A stretch of 6,545 nucleotides of DNA from Francisellaceae bacterium (GCA_023266415.1 JAHFQG010000005.1:1-6545), one strand, 5' to 3'; positions 1 through 4,588 are shown, numbered from the stretch's first letter. Numbers and translations are program-made. Notes: generated by a model from the letters alone, not told the origin.

Positions 1-776
1 TGAGTTTGCCATTGTTCTCCCCGATGCAAAGGGCTGTCTATACTCACCAACCCCACACCTCGGTAATACCCCGTACTTCGACTACCAAAATTATCGGTTC
101 GAAAAGTGCCAAACACCAGGGGAGTATTCGATACACGCACCAATACATCCGTAGAGCCGGGAACAGAACCAGGCGCCAAAATACCCACAGCAGATACACC
201 TGGGTAGTCTTCTATAATTTGAATGGCGCTTTGTAAGGCCGCCATATTCACAATACCGGTGGGAATTTTAGCCGTATTTAAGATATTTTGAAGAATTTTT
301 TTTTGGACTTGCAGAGTTTTTTCACGAGTTTCTAGGGTTAACTTTCCCAATTTTCCTTCCACAATCACGATGTGGACCACCCCTTTCTTTACTTTTTGTT
401 TAGACAGAGTGACTTGAGCCAACAAGCCTTTTTTGCGATAGAGGGTAGCAATGACGTTGGTGAGTTGTTTTAATTCAGAGGGAGATAACTTTTGACCAAT
501 ATAGGGTTTTAAAGCGACTTGTAATTCAGCGTCTGGCACATGGGCATTACCAGAAAACACAAATTTAGTCACGGTGATAATAGGCCCAGACCCTACCTGT
601 TTTTTTGGAGGGGCCTGAATGGTTTTGAGGGGTGCTTCAAGCGCTGGAGCTTCTGGGGGGAGTGATTGTTGGGTATCACGCAATAAAGAGCCCGCATCGG
701 GCACTGCGCTGGCAACGACGCTTAAAAAAAACGTGGTTAACCCCACGATGATAAAACCCTTCTTGGGTAATATCAC
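1..776 (-). CDS. Two-partner secretion outer-membrane transporter TpsB (FhaC/ShlB/HecB type), 3' part outside the window
   Basis: Translating the minus strand from a GTG at 776 gives 258 uninterrupted codons to the window edge, so the C-terminal barrel is missing only because the window ends. The GTG is chosen because AGGAG lies about six bases upstream and residues 1-24 form a good signal peptide (lysines 5-6, hydrophobic core, Ala-Ser-Ala before the cut). Residues 25-65 are a proline-rich linker. Residues about 68-145 match a ShlB-type POTRA domain (ITVTKFVFSGNAHVPDAEL, then IVIVEGKLGKL), followed by a second POTRA ending in APGSVPGSTDVLVRV. DNFGSRSTGYYRG at 228-240 is the usual entry into the beta barrel. 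Family members export a large TpsA adhesin or haemolysin across the outer membrane; a tpsA partner would be expected nearby but is not in the window. The gene starts 15 bp after the small membrane protein gene and is probably co-transcribed with it. Confidence 0.9.
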   Translation of the reverse strand, partial: MILPKKGFIIVGLTTFFLSVVASAVPDAGSLLRDTQQSLPPEAPALEAPLKTIQAPPKKQVGSGPIITVTKFVFSGNAHVPDAELQVALKPYIGQKLSPSELKQLTNVIATLYRKKGLLAQVTLSKQKVKKGVVHIVIVEGKLGKLTLETREKTLQVQKKILQNILNTAKIPTGIVNMAALQSAIQIIEDYPGVSAVGILAPGSVPGSTDVLVRVSNTPLVFGTFRTDNFGSRSTGYYRGVGLVSIDSPLHRGEQWQT

Positions 777-791
777 AAAACACTCCTTGTA

Positions 792-1040
792 TTAAACGTA
801 ATACTTCCGATAAACGCGTATTAAGCCTAACACACTGATAGCAATCCAAGCAATTTCAATAATAACAGAGGGGGTGTTCCAATGATGGAACAACGAATAC
901 AGAATTAAAAGTGAGCCAGCTAAATTTAGCCAAGAATACAAAGCACCTTCAATCCGCAATTTGCGTATTTGAAGCCAGTAATAGCACAGCAAAATAAGGG
1001 CTACACCCAGTGTACCAATCATATCTGGGACGGTAATCAT
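792..1040 (-). CDS. Small membrane protein, CBU_0592-like
   Basis: An 82-residue protein with three or so hydrophobic stretches (about 5-22, 36-49 and 58-76) separated by short charged loops such as QIRKLRIEG, and ending in basic RVYRKYYV. The overall pattern (short N-terminus, GTLGVALILLCYYWLQ, then YSWLNLAGSLLILYS) matches from memory the CBU_0592 family of small inner-membrane proteins, whose function is unknown. ATG at 1040 is preceded by TTTTAGGAATTTTT, a good ribosome binding site. The stop is 15 bp before the GTG of the TpsB gene, so the two very likely form an operon; whether the small protein helps secretion cannot be told. Family naming is moderately sure, coding status very sure. 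Confidence 0.82.
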   Translation of the reverse strand: MITVPDMIGTLGVALILLCYYWLQIRKLRIEGALYSWLNLAGSLLILYSLFHHWNTPSVIIEIAWIAISVLGLIRVYRKYYV

Positions 1041-1064
1041 AAAAATTCCTAAAATGAAGGGGTC

Positions 1065-1093
1065 ATCCTACTCGTTTTAGTAGGATATATCAA
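1065..1093 (-). promoter_or_regulatory. Candidate promoter with embedded 8+8 bp inverted repeat, for the CBU_0592-like gene and tpsB
   Basis: On the minus strand TTGATA (1088-1093) stands 17 bp before TAGGAT (1065-1070), 25 bp upstream of the ATG at 1040. A perfect inverted repeat, ATCCTACT at 1065-1072 and AGTAGGAT at 1079-1086 with a six-base loop, covers the -10 box and most of the spacer. This is the layout expected of an operator that blocks RNA polymerase. The -10 box is only a 4/6 match, so the promoter call is tentative; the repeat itself is exact. A hairpin in RNA is the alternative reading. Confidence 0.4.
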
Positions 1094-1144
1094 GCCCACA
1101 AGGCATGAATGGGTACAGCCCATAATCTTTCTCCAAAAGCCTCA

Positions 1145-1166
1145 CGGGCGAGGCACGTGTGTACAG
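1145..1166. repeat. Degenerate copy of the GGCGAGGCACG repeat
   Basis: CGGGCGAGGCACGTGTGTACA here closely resembles AGGCGAGGCACGCCTGTACA at 2993-3012. Here the second arm of the palindrome is lost, but GCCTC (1138-1142) and GAGGC (1149-1153) can still pair locally. It looks like a decayed member of a dispersed GC-rich palindromic family. From 1094 to 1192 I see no gene. Confidence 0.4.
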
Positions 1167-1231
1167 ACCGTATACATAGGTAACAGTTGTTCACATCTGC
1201 TATTGTGGCAGCCGCTTTGTTACAACAACAC

Positions 1232-1541
1232 GGCCTTGTTGCATGAATCAGGCATTCTGGATGTCATGCCAGTAAAAACTGGGGTCTAGTCTGACAACGG
1301 AACTGGATGCCAGCCTTCGCTGGCATGACACTGAACGGCCTTGTTGCATGAATCAGGCATTCTGGATGTCATGCCAGTGAAAACTGGCATCCAGTTGCCC
1401 GTAGTATATATTTTGTTAAGTCATCCCGAGCGTAGCCCGTCATCCCGAGCGTAGCGAGGGATCTCCCTCTATGCCACTCTTAGGAGATCCCTCACGGTGT
1501 TCGGGATGACGTGGAAACATGGCCATTCATGCAACAAGGCC
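1232..1541. mobile_element. Composite MITE-like insertion (partial unit plus complete 205-bp unit) with 9-bp target duplication
   Basis: The insertion is bounded by the exact 9-bp duplication CAACAACAC (1223-1231 and 1542-1550). It begins with GGCCTTGTTGCATGAAT and ends with the perfect inverse ATTCATGCAACAAGGCC. Inside, a first unit (1232-1336) shares about the first 40 bases with the second, then diverges and has no right end; the complete 205-bp unit follows at 1337-1541. The first unit holds hairpins ATGCCAGC-CTTC-GCTGGCAT (1307-1326) and the wider pair 1262-1272 with 1320-1330. No transposase is encoded, so movement would need an enzyme in trans. End sequence GGC-TTGTTG and 9-bp duplications recall IS903-like members of the IS5 family; that link is from memory. 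Confidence 0.85.
1337..1541. repeat. Complete 205-bp MITE-like unit, copy A
   Basis: Perfect 17-bp terminal inverted repeats enclose nested palindromes: an 8-bp stem closed by GAAA (1371-1390), GTCATCCCGA (1439-1448) pairing with TCGGGATGAC (1501-1510), and within it an 11-bp stem GAGGGATCTCC (1456-1466) with GGAGATCCCTC (1483-1493). The unit is identical to the copy at 3100-3304 except GG versus AA at 1496-1497. No open reading frame in it looks real. Confidence 0.88.
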
Positions 1542-1579
1542 CAACAACACTATGGGGATTTCTTGAGGGTAATAGACTG

Positions 1580-1607
1580 ATCTCTATAAGAGATTGTTCT
1601 TTTTTTG
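1580..1607 (+). terminator. Rho-independent terminator for the rsmE-like remnant
   Basis: ATCTCT-ATA-AGAGAT (1580-1594) is a perfect six-base-pair stem followed on the plus strand by TGTTCTTTTTTT. It starts at the last base of the TGA of the split rsmE tail and so looks like that gene's own terminator. The stem is AT-rich and rather weak, and it overlaps the last codons of the minus-strand gene at 1584-1787. Confidence 0.5.
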
Positions 1608-1787
1608 GCAATATTTGTCTACACGACTAAAAACACCCACAACAAATCCAGCGAAAGCCACAGTAAAGACAGCTCTCGGATCATTGAATTGAATATGAAA
1701 TAACTGAAAAATACCCAATATTAGCGTATATAATCCAATACTCATGAGCATGAACAAAAAACCCAGTATCATTTTTCTGATCCACAT
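1584..1787 (-). CDS. Small two-helix membrane protein of unknown function
   Basis: A 67-residue protein. Residues about 6-30 (MILGFLFMLMSIGLYTLILGI) and 37-53 (PRAVFTVAFAGFVVGVF) are hydrophobic, and the tail RVDKYCQKKNNLL is basic, so both ends probably sit in the cytoplasm. I recognise no family. The start at 1787 is preferred over an in-frame start at 1898 because it has a GGAG site seven bases upstream, the extra 37 residues look unrelated to a membrane protein, and a good promoter lies between the two starts. The gene is alone on its strand between two rsmE relics, which suggests acquired or leftover DNA. It may be a real orphan gene or a small toxin-like or phage-derived peptide; nothing in it decides. 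Confidence 0.6.
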   Translation of the reverse strand: MWIRKMILGFLFMLMSIGLYTLILGIFQLFHIQFNDPRAVFTVAFAGFVVGVFSRVDKYCQKKNNLL

Positions 1788-1820
1788 AGATTTCTCCAGA
1801 AAGTCAGTTTTCAAGATAAC

Positions 1821-1849
1821 ATAATAAGAATGACAATCCATTGTAACAA
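1821..1849 (-). promoter_or_regulatory. Promoter for the 67-residue membrane protein gene
   Basis: On the minus strand TTGTTA (1844-1849) and TATTAT (1821-1826) are separated by exactly 17 bp. Transcription would start near 1814, leaving a 27-base leader with a GGAG ribosome binding site before the ATG at 1787. The position rules out the longer reading that would begin at 1898. Confidence 0.55.
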
Positions 1850-1952
1850 AATATTGCACTACATAGACTATACTTCGTATAAGATCTTTATAATGCAAAA
1901 CGGGAGAAAAATGTGAGGGAGCTTACGGCCCTATAATCATTAATGACATGAT

Positions 1953-2100
1953 TGTCACTCCAGCGCACCTTTCTGTCACCCCAGCGCAGGCTGGGGTCCA
2001 GTTTATTGATTCAACATTCGGACTGGATGCCACCCTCCCACACCCTTCTGTCACCCCAGCGCACTTTTCTGTCACCCCAGCGCAGGGGGTAGGGTCCAGT
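1953..2100. repeat. Tandem TGTCACCCCAGCGCA repeats (four cores, two duplicated blocks)
   Basis: The 15-base core occurs at 1953-1967 (one mismatch), 1974-1988, 2049-2063 and 2070-2084. Cores are spaced 21 bp within each pair, and the pairs are 96 bp apart, so a block has been tandemly duplicated. In the second core the repeat extends into a perfect hairpin CCCCAGC-GCAG-GCTGGGG (1979-1996) followed by TCCAGT; the fourth core has a degenerate second arm. The reading frame through it (VTPAQAGVQ) is typical of a widespread dispersed proteobacterial palindrome and is not a gene. From 1899 to 1952 I see only AT-rich DNA with the palindrome TCATTAATGA (1937-1946). Confidence 0.75.
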
Positions 2101-2105
2101 CTAAT

Positions 2106-2335
2106 GCATCTACGACATTACTATGCGACCCACATATTCCTTCTGAGCCATTACCCTTAGAATCTCCAACGAATATTCGATTATTTATTGGGGGGAAAGT
2201 GGATTTAGCGATACAGAACGTGCTTTAGCGGCTCATCATGCACAAGGCTATTCTCTGGGGCCCCGTATTTTACGCACCGAAACGGCCGCTATTGTGGCTG
2301 TGGCGTTGTTACAGCAGAGATATGGGGATTTGTGA
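2106..2335 (+). pseudogene. rsmE: C-terminal remnant of 16S rRNA (uracil-1498-N3)-methyltransferase, frameshifted
   Basis: Codons from 2106 read to LLCDPHIPSEP and then NIRLFIG (2172-2192). After a one-base loss in the G run at 2190-2195 the frame continues from 2195 as ESGFSDTERALAAHHAQGYS, then LGPRILRTETAAIVAVALLQ and QRYGDL, ending in TGA at 2333-2335. These are the signature segments of the SPOUT methyltransferase RsmE: the LIGPEGGFS loop (here IG-ESGFS, with the expected Pro-Glu codons damaged exactly at the frameshift) and SLGPRILRTETA, which form the knotted S-adenosylmethionine site. The N-terminal PUA-like part and about two thirds of the gene are missing, replaced upstream by tandem repeats. 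It is therefore non-functional; an intact rsmE is expected elsewhere in the genome. Confidence 0.85.
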
Positions 2336-2344
2336 GAAAAATGA

Positions 2345-2373
2345 TTGCTAAATTCCTATTTTAGGATTATACT
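2345..2373 (+). promoter_or_regulatory. Promoter of the RelE-like toxin-antitoxin operon
   Basis: TTGCTA (2345-2350) and TATACT (2368-2373) are separated by 17 bp, 26 bp upstream of the antitoxin ATG. Just after the -10 box, TTCCT (2373-2377) and AGGAA (2388-2392) form a small inverted repeat around the start site, and its second arm doubles as the ribosome binding site (AGGAAAG). Such pairs are normally repressed by their own antitoxin, so this repeat is a possible operator. Confidence 0.6.
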
Positions 2374-2399
2374 TCCTTTATTGTTTTAGGAAAGATATC

Positions 2400-2657
2400 A
2401 TGAATATACACATAAAAACCATCGGAACAAATGGTCAGCTTTCCTTGGGAAAGGAATTTGCTGGCAGAACGGTTCTGATTGACCAAATAGAGACCGGTAT
2501 TTGGATTATTAAAACGGGGGATTTTGTGCCGGATTCAGAAAAGTGGTTATACGAAAAAAGTCACAAAGCTAAATTAGACAAAGCATTGATTTGGGCGGCT
2601 CAGACAAAGCCAGAAGATAATTGGGAAGATTTCTCTCAAGATTTTAAAAATGTCTAA
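2400..2657 (+). CDS. Type II antitoxin, probable AbrB-like (swapped-hairpin) DNA-binding protein
   Basis: An 85-residue protein. Residues 1-40 (IKTIGTNGQLSLGKEFAGRT, then VLIDQIETGIWIIK) have the strand pattern of an AbrB-type swapped-hairpin DNA-binding domain: a short strand, a conserved Gly-x-Leu-Ser-Leu-Gly-Lys turn and two further strands. Residues about 44-85 are acidic and likely helical (LDKALIWAAQTKPEDNWEDF), as expected of a tail that wraps and neutralises a toxin. AGGAAAG lies six bases before the ATG. The stop codon overlaps the downstream toxin start by 8 bp, the usual coupled arrangement in which antitoxin is made first. The pairing is sure from context; the exact antitoxin family is inferred. 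Confidence 0.75.
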   Translation: MNIHIKTIGTNGQLSLGKEFAGRTVLIDQIETGIWIIKTGDFVPDSEKWLYEKSHKAKLDKALIWAAQTKPEDNWEDFSQDFKNV

Positions 2658-2949
2658 AGTGGCACTGGATTTAAATAATCCAGAATTTCAACAAGATTTT
2701 TTTGATTTGGAAAAAACAGAACAAATGGCCCTCGTCAGGGTATTAAAAAAAATACGAGCGATGACTTGGGAGCAGGTTTATCAAGATAAAGGCTTGCATT
2801 GGGAGACTATCGTGTCTAAAAAATCAAAAATAGGTGATAGACTGTATTCCCTTCGTTTTTCTCAGAAATACAGGGCGGTTGCACTCAGGCAGGACAATTT
2901 TTTGAGACTGTTAACACTGCACTCCGATCATGATTCGGCTTATAGTTAA
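2650..2949 (+). CDS. RelE/ParE-superfamily toxin
   Basis: A 99-residue protein. Residues 60-99 have the RelE-fold core: GDRLYSLRFSQKYRAVALRQ and then FLRLLTLHSDHDSAY, where the strand Arg-Leu-Tyr-Ser-Leu-Arg, the motif Tyr-Arg-Ala and the terminal Leu-His-x-Asp-His-Asp-Ser-Ala-Tyr are what I expect of this toxin subgroup. Residues 20-45 are predicted helices. RelE-type toxins cut ribosome-bound mRNA; ParE-type members inhibit gyrase, and sequence alone does not settle which applies. There is no strong ribosome binding site before ATG 2650, so translation probably depends on the upstream antitoxin through the 8-bp overlap. Both genes look intact, with no frameshift or early stop. Confidence 0.75.
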   Translation: MSKVALDLNNPEFQQDFFDLEKTEQMALVRVLKKIRAMTWEQVYQDKGLHWETIVSKKSKIGDRLYSLRFSQKYRAVALRQDNFLRLLTLHSDHDSAYS

Positions 2950-2993
2950 ATAACTGGCTTTATTCTTGTGAGTCCAGGTGTATTAGTCCCACA

Positions 2994-3023
2994 GGCGAGG
3001 CACGCCTGTACACACGCCTCGCC
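2994..3023. repeat. GGCGAGGC palindrome downstream of the RelE-like pair
   Basis: GGCGAGGC (2994-3001) and GCCTCGCC (3016-3023) are perfect inverse arms around a 14-base loop, followed by CCTACGG. A decayed relative lies at 1145-1166, and GCCCCTAC recurs at 5112-5119 before ssb. Lying 44 bp after the toxin stop, the stem could slow or end transcription, but no T run follows. The gap 2950-3316 otherwise holds only the repeat element and no gene. Confidence 0.6.
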
Positions 3024-3099
3024 CCTACGGCTTGATGCAGATCAGGCAAAAATCCTCACAGCGTGTTTCGAACAAGAGACAGAAAAGAAGGATCTCAGC

Positions 3100-3304
3100 G
3101 GCCTTGTTGCATGAATCAGGCATTCTGGATGTCATGCCAGTGAAAACTGGCATCCAGTTGCCCGTAGTATATATTTTGTTAAGTCATCCCGAGCGTAGCC
3201 CGTCATCCCGAGCGTAGCGAGGGATCTCCCTCTATGCCACTCTTAGGAGATCCCTCACAATGTTCGGGATGACGTGGAAACATGGCCATTCATGCAACAA
3301 GGCC
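3100..3304. mobile_element. 205-bp MITE-like element, copy B, with 9-bp target duplication
   Basis: The same 205 bases as 1337-1541, with two substitutions (AA for GG at 3259-3260). It has the 17-bp perfect ends GGCCTTGTTGCATGAAT and ATTCATGCAACAAGGCC. The target duplication GATCTCAGC is exact on both sides (3091-3099 and 3305-3313), which proves insertion as a unit. It lies between the convergent RelE-like and VapBC operons, 12 bp past the end of the vapC stop codon, so it may have replaced or displaced vapC's terminator; its long internal hairpins could themselves stop transcription from either side. It codes for no transposase. Confidence 0.92.
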
Positions 3305-3316
3305 GATCTCAGCTAC

Positions 3317-3751
3317 TTAAGGGGTTTGGATCCAATCGGGATTCTGCGGACAGAGTCTTTTAAAATCTCGGACATTGAAGGTAATAACCGCGCTAACCTT
3401 TGCTTTTTCAGCGGCCTTTAAAATAAGGGCATCGTAGATAATACCGCCTGTTAATCCTAGAATATTCATTTGTTGTAAGATCTCTAGATGTTCTTTTTTG
3501 GAAAGCACAATAACTTCTGCATTTTTTTCAATATTTTCGTGGATAAGATGTGTGGCGGTATTGGGAGAGATTTTAGGTGCCATAGGCAAGCGAGTGAGCA
3601 CTGCAAAAGTTTCAAGTAGGCTATGGGCTGACACACAGAGAGTAATGTCCTTCCGATAAGCCTTTTGAAGCCAGGGGAGGGCTTGAGCATGGTGATCATG
3701 AGCGGCCAATAGCCCTGCTATTAATACGGAAGTATCGAGCAATACAGACAT
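3317..3751 (-). CDS. vapC: VapC-type PIN-domain toxin ribonuclease
   Basis: A 144-residue PIN-domain protein of normal VapC length. The four acidic active-site positions are visible: Asp6 in LLDTSVLI, Glu47 in LLETFAVLTRL, Asp107 in IIYDALILKAA, and Asp129 in ITFNVRDFKRL with Asn126 in the usual Thr-x-Asn-x-x-Asp-Phe motif. These residues hold Mg2+ or Mn2+ in family enzymes that cleave tRNA or rRNA and halt growth; the exact RNA target cannot be read from sequence. Its ATG shares one base with the antitoxin stop (TAATG), so translation is coupled. The active site is complete, so the toxin is probably functional. The repeat element sits immediately downstream. Confidence 0.92.
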   Translation of the reverse strand: MSVLLDTSVLIAGLLAAHDHHAQALPWLQKAYRKDITLCVSAHSLLETFAVLTRLPMAPKISPNTATHLIHENIEKNAEVIVLSKKEHLEILQQMNILGLTGGIIYDALILKAAEKAKVSAVITFNVRDFKRLCPQNPDWIQTP

Positions 3752-4005
3752 TAGAGTTTTCCTAGGTGATCAAGCCGATCACTCCGAACTACCTTAAGGG
3801 CACTATTGAGATCACCCATAGCCACACCAGTATAAACTGATATCCCGTTCTTAACTTCAATGAGCGGCTTCTCTTGTACTGGTTTTAGGACAATTTGTTC
3901 GCCTTGCTCTTCCAGATGTAACAGGGAGCCTATTTTGAGACCAAAGTGATCTCGAATATGCTTGGGGATAAGCAAACGACCGAAAGAATCGACTCGAATT
4001 TCCAT
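3751..4005 (-). CDS. vapB: VapB-type antitoxin with SpoVT/AbrB DNA-binding domain
   Basis: An 84-residue protein. Residues 1-45 are a SpoVT/AbrB swapped-hairpin domain (MEIRVDSFGRLLIPKHIRDH, then FGLKIGSLLHLEEQGEQIVL); the motif Gly-Arg-Leu-Leu-Ile-Pro-Lys is the DNA-binding loop. The C-terminal part ends in VVRSDRLDHLGKL, the kind of segment that inserts into the VapC active site, where the arginine reaches the acidic cluster. AAGGA lies five bases before the ATG. It should repress its own promoter at the palindrome just upstream, alone or with VapC. It precedes vapC with a one-base overlap. Confidence 0.9.
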   Translation of the reverse strand: MEIRVDSFGRLLIPKHIRDHFGLKIGSLLHLEEQGEQIVLKPVQEKPLIEVKNGISVYTGVAMGDLNSALKVVRSDRLDHLGKL

Positions 4006-4030
4006 ATCTTTCCTTAAAGTTAACCTCTAT

Positions 4031-4065
4031 AATTGGCAGTATAGCATGCCAATTGGCAAAATCAA
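4031..4065 (-). promoter_or_regulatory. vapBC promoter with operator palindrome
   Basis: On the minus strand TTGATT (4060-4065) and TATACT (4038-4043) are 16 bp apart, about 33 bp before the vapB ATG. A perfect 12-bp palindrome, TGCCAATTGGCA (4047-4058), fills the spacer. A second half-site, AATTGGCA at 4031-4038, lies exactly 20 bp (two helix turns) from the AATTGGCA at 4051-4058 and overlaps the -10 box. This is a convincing autoregulatory VapB operator. TATAAT on the plus strand at 4028-4033 could also serve the dehydratase gene, though no clear -35 box precedes it. Confidence 0.65.
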
Positions 4066-4089
4066 TAGGCAATCCCCTACCCAGCTGCC

Positions 4090-4104
4090 TCTCCCCTAGG
4101 GAGA
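4090..4104. repeat. Short hairpin in the leader of the dehydratase gene
   Basis: TCTCCC-CTA-GGGAGA is a perfect six-base-pair inverted repeat ending 22 bp before the dehydratase ATG, just upstream of its GGAG site. It could be a leftover of a dispersed repeat or could modulate translation; there is no T run to make it a terminator. Confidence 0.4.
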
Positions 4105-4126
4105 AGCGAAATTTTGGAGAACACCC

Positions 4127-4480
4127 ATGAAAACACTATGTCTAACCGACAAACACTGTATTCCTTGCAAGGGGGGGGTACCTCCTTTAGCAACTGAAGT
4201 AGTTAACAAACTACTTTTGGAATTAAAGGCTGACTGGCAGTTGAATACAATAGGGCATTTACACAAAATCTATCTTTTTAAAGATTTTATGTCTGCCATG
4301 AATTTTGCGTTTAAAATTGCTGCCATTGCTGAACAAGAGGGCCATCACCCCAATTTAAGCATTGCATGGGGAAAATGTGGGGTTGAAATATGGACGCACA
4401 AAATCAATGGCCTAACGGAAAGCGATTTTATTTTGGCGGCTAAGATTGAGGCTCTTTTAGGCCAAACCCAAGGCGCGTAA
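4127..4480 (+). CDS. phhB: Pterin-4a-carbinolamine dehydratase (EC 4.2.1.96)
   Basis: A 117-residue cytosolic enzyme of typical family length. It dehydrates 4a-hydroxytetrahydrobiopterin to quinonoid dihydropterin, recycling the cofactor of aromatic amino acid hydroxylases such as phenylalanine hydroxylase. The active-site motif [20 protein letters not shown] carries His73, His74 and Pro75, and His91 follows in [18 protein letters not shown]. The N-terminal [11 protein letters not shown] is also usual for bacterial members. ATG 4127 has GGAG seven bases upstream. No hydroxylase gene is present here, so the substrate partner must lie elsewhere; some bacteria use this protein with other pterins or molybdopterin. 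Its 3' end overlaps an antisense helix-turn-helix relic and converges on ssb. The symbol is by family, not proven orthology. Confidence 0.93.
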   Translation: MKTLCLTDKHCIPCKGGVPPLATEVVNKLLLELKADWQLNTIGHLHKIYLFKDFMSAMNFAFKIAAIAEQEGHHPNLSIAWGKCGVEIWTHKINGLTESDFILAAKIEALLGQTQGA

Positions 4481-4573
4481 AATTTTAAACACATTGTCCA
4501 GTAAGATATTGGTTTTTCCTTGCTCAAACCCATTGAGAGTTGGTTTGCTGACACCAACCAAAATGGCCAATTG
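4457..4573 (-). pseudogene. Remnant of a Cro/C1-type (XRE) helix-turn-helix protein
   Basis: In a minus-strand frame different from ssb, 38 codons before a TAA (4457-4459) read QLAILVGVSKPTLNGFEQGK and then [18 protein letters not shown]. This is the second half of an XRE DNA-binding domain: recognition helix Val-Ser-Lys-Pro-Thr-Leu-Asn-x-Phe-Glu-x-Gly-Lys and the closing helix with Leu-Gly-Leu. The pattern is close to HipB-like antitoxin regulators. A TAA codon immediately precedes the first residue and there is no start codon or ribosome binding site, so helix one and the N-terminus are lost. It lies between the ssb stop (15 bp away) and overlaps the last 24 bp of the dehydratase gene. It was not annotated by length, but the motif match is strong. 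Confidence 0.65.
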
Positions 4574-4588
4574 TTAAAGAATGTTTTA

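Larger units (their letters stand above)
1193..1580 (+). pseudogene. Remnant of the 3' end of an rsmE-like gene, split by the repeat element
   Basis: Removing 1232-1541 and one 9-bp target duplication joins two open pieces that read TSAIVAAALLQQHYGDF and then run to a TGA at 1578-1580. This matches the C-terminal tail of the second, clearer rsmE relic in this window (TAAIVAVALLQQRYGDL, 13 of 17 residues identical; about 38 of 50 bases identical). RsmE methylates uridine 1498 of 16S rRNA, and its last helix has this sequence type. An in-frame stop at 1181-1183 and unrelated sequence before about 1193 show that all the rest of the gene is gone. The stretch is short, so the identification leans on the comparison with 2106-2335. 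Confidence 0.5.

Noticed and set aside
6..236. Plus-strand reading frame of 76 codons
   Set aside because: It is antisense to the clear TpsB coding frame, which is open to the window edge.
1584..1898. Longer 104-residue version of the membrane protein
   Set aside because: Its start lies upstream of a well-formed promoter and has no good ribosome site; the ATG at 1787 has both.
1953..2084. CRISPR-like array
   Set aside because: Cores are 15 bp with 6-bp gaps inside pairs and no uniform spacers; they are dispersed palindromes.
1948..2160. Plus-strand reading frame of 70 codons
   Set aside because: It is the translation of the tandem palindromic repeat (VTPAQAGVQ type) running into the rsmE relic in the wrong frame; no ribosome binding site.
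3032..3217. Plus-strand reading frame of 61 codons
   Set aside because: Two thirds of it lies in the 205-bp mobile element, and the protein is low-complexity and repeat-derived.
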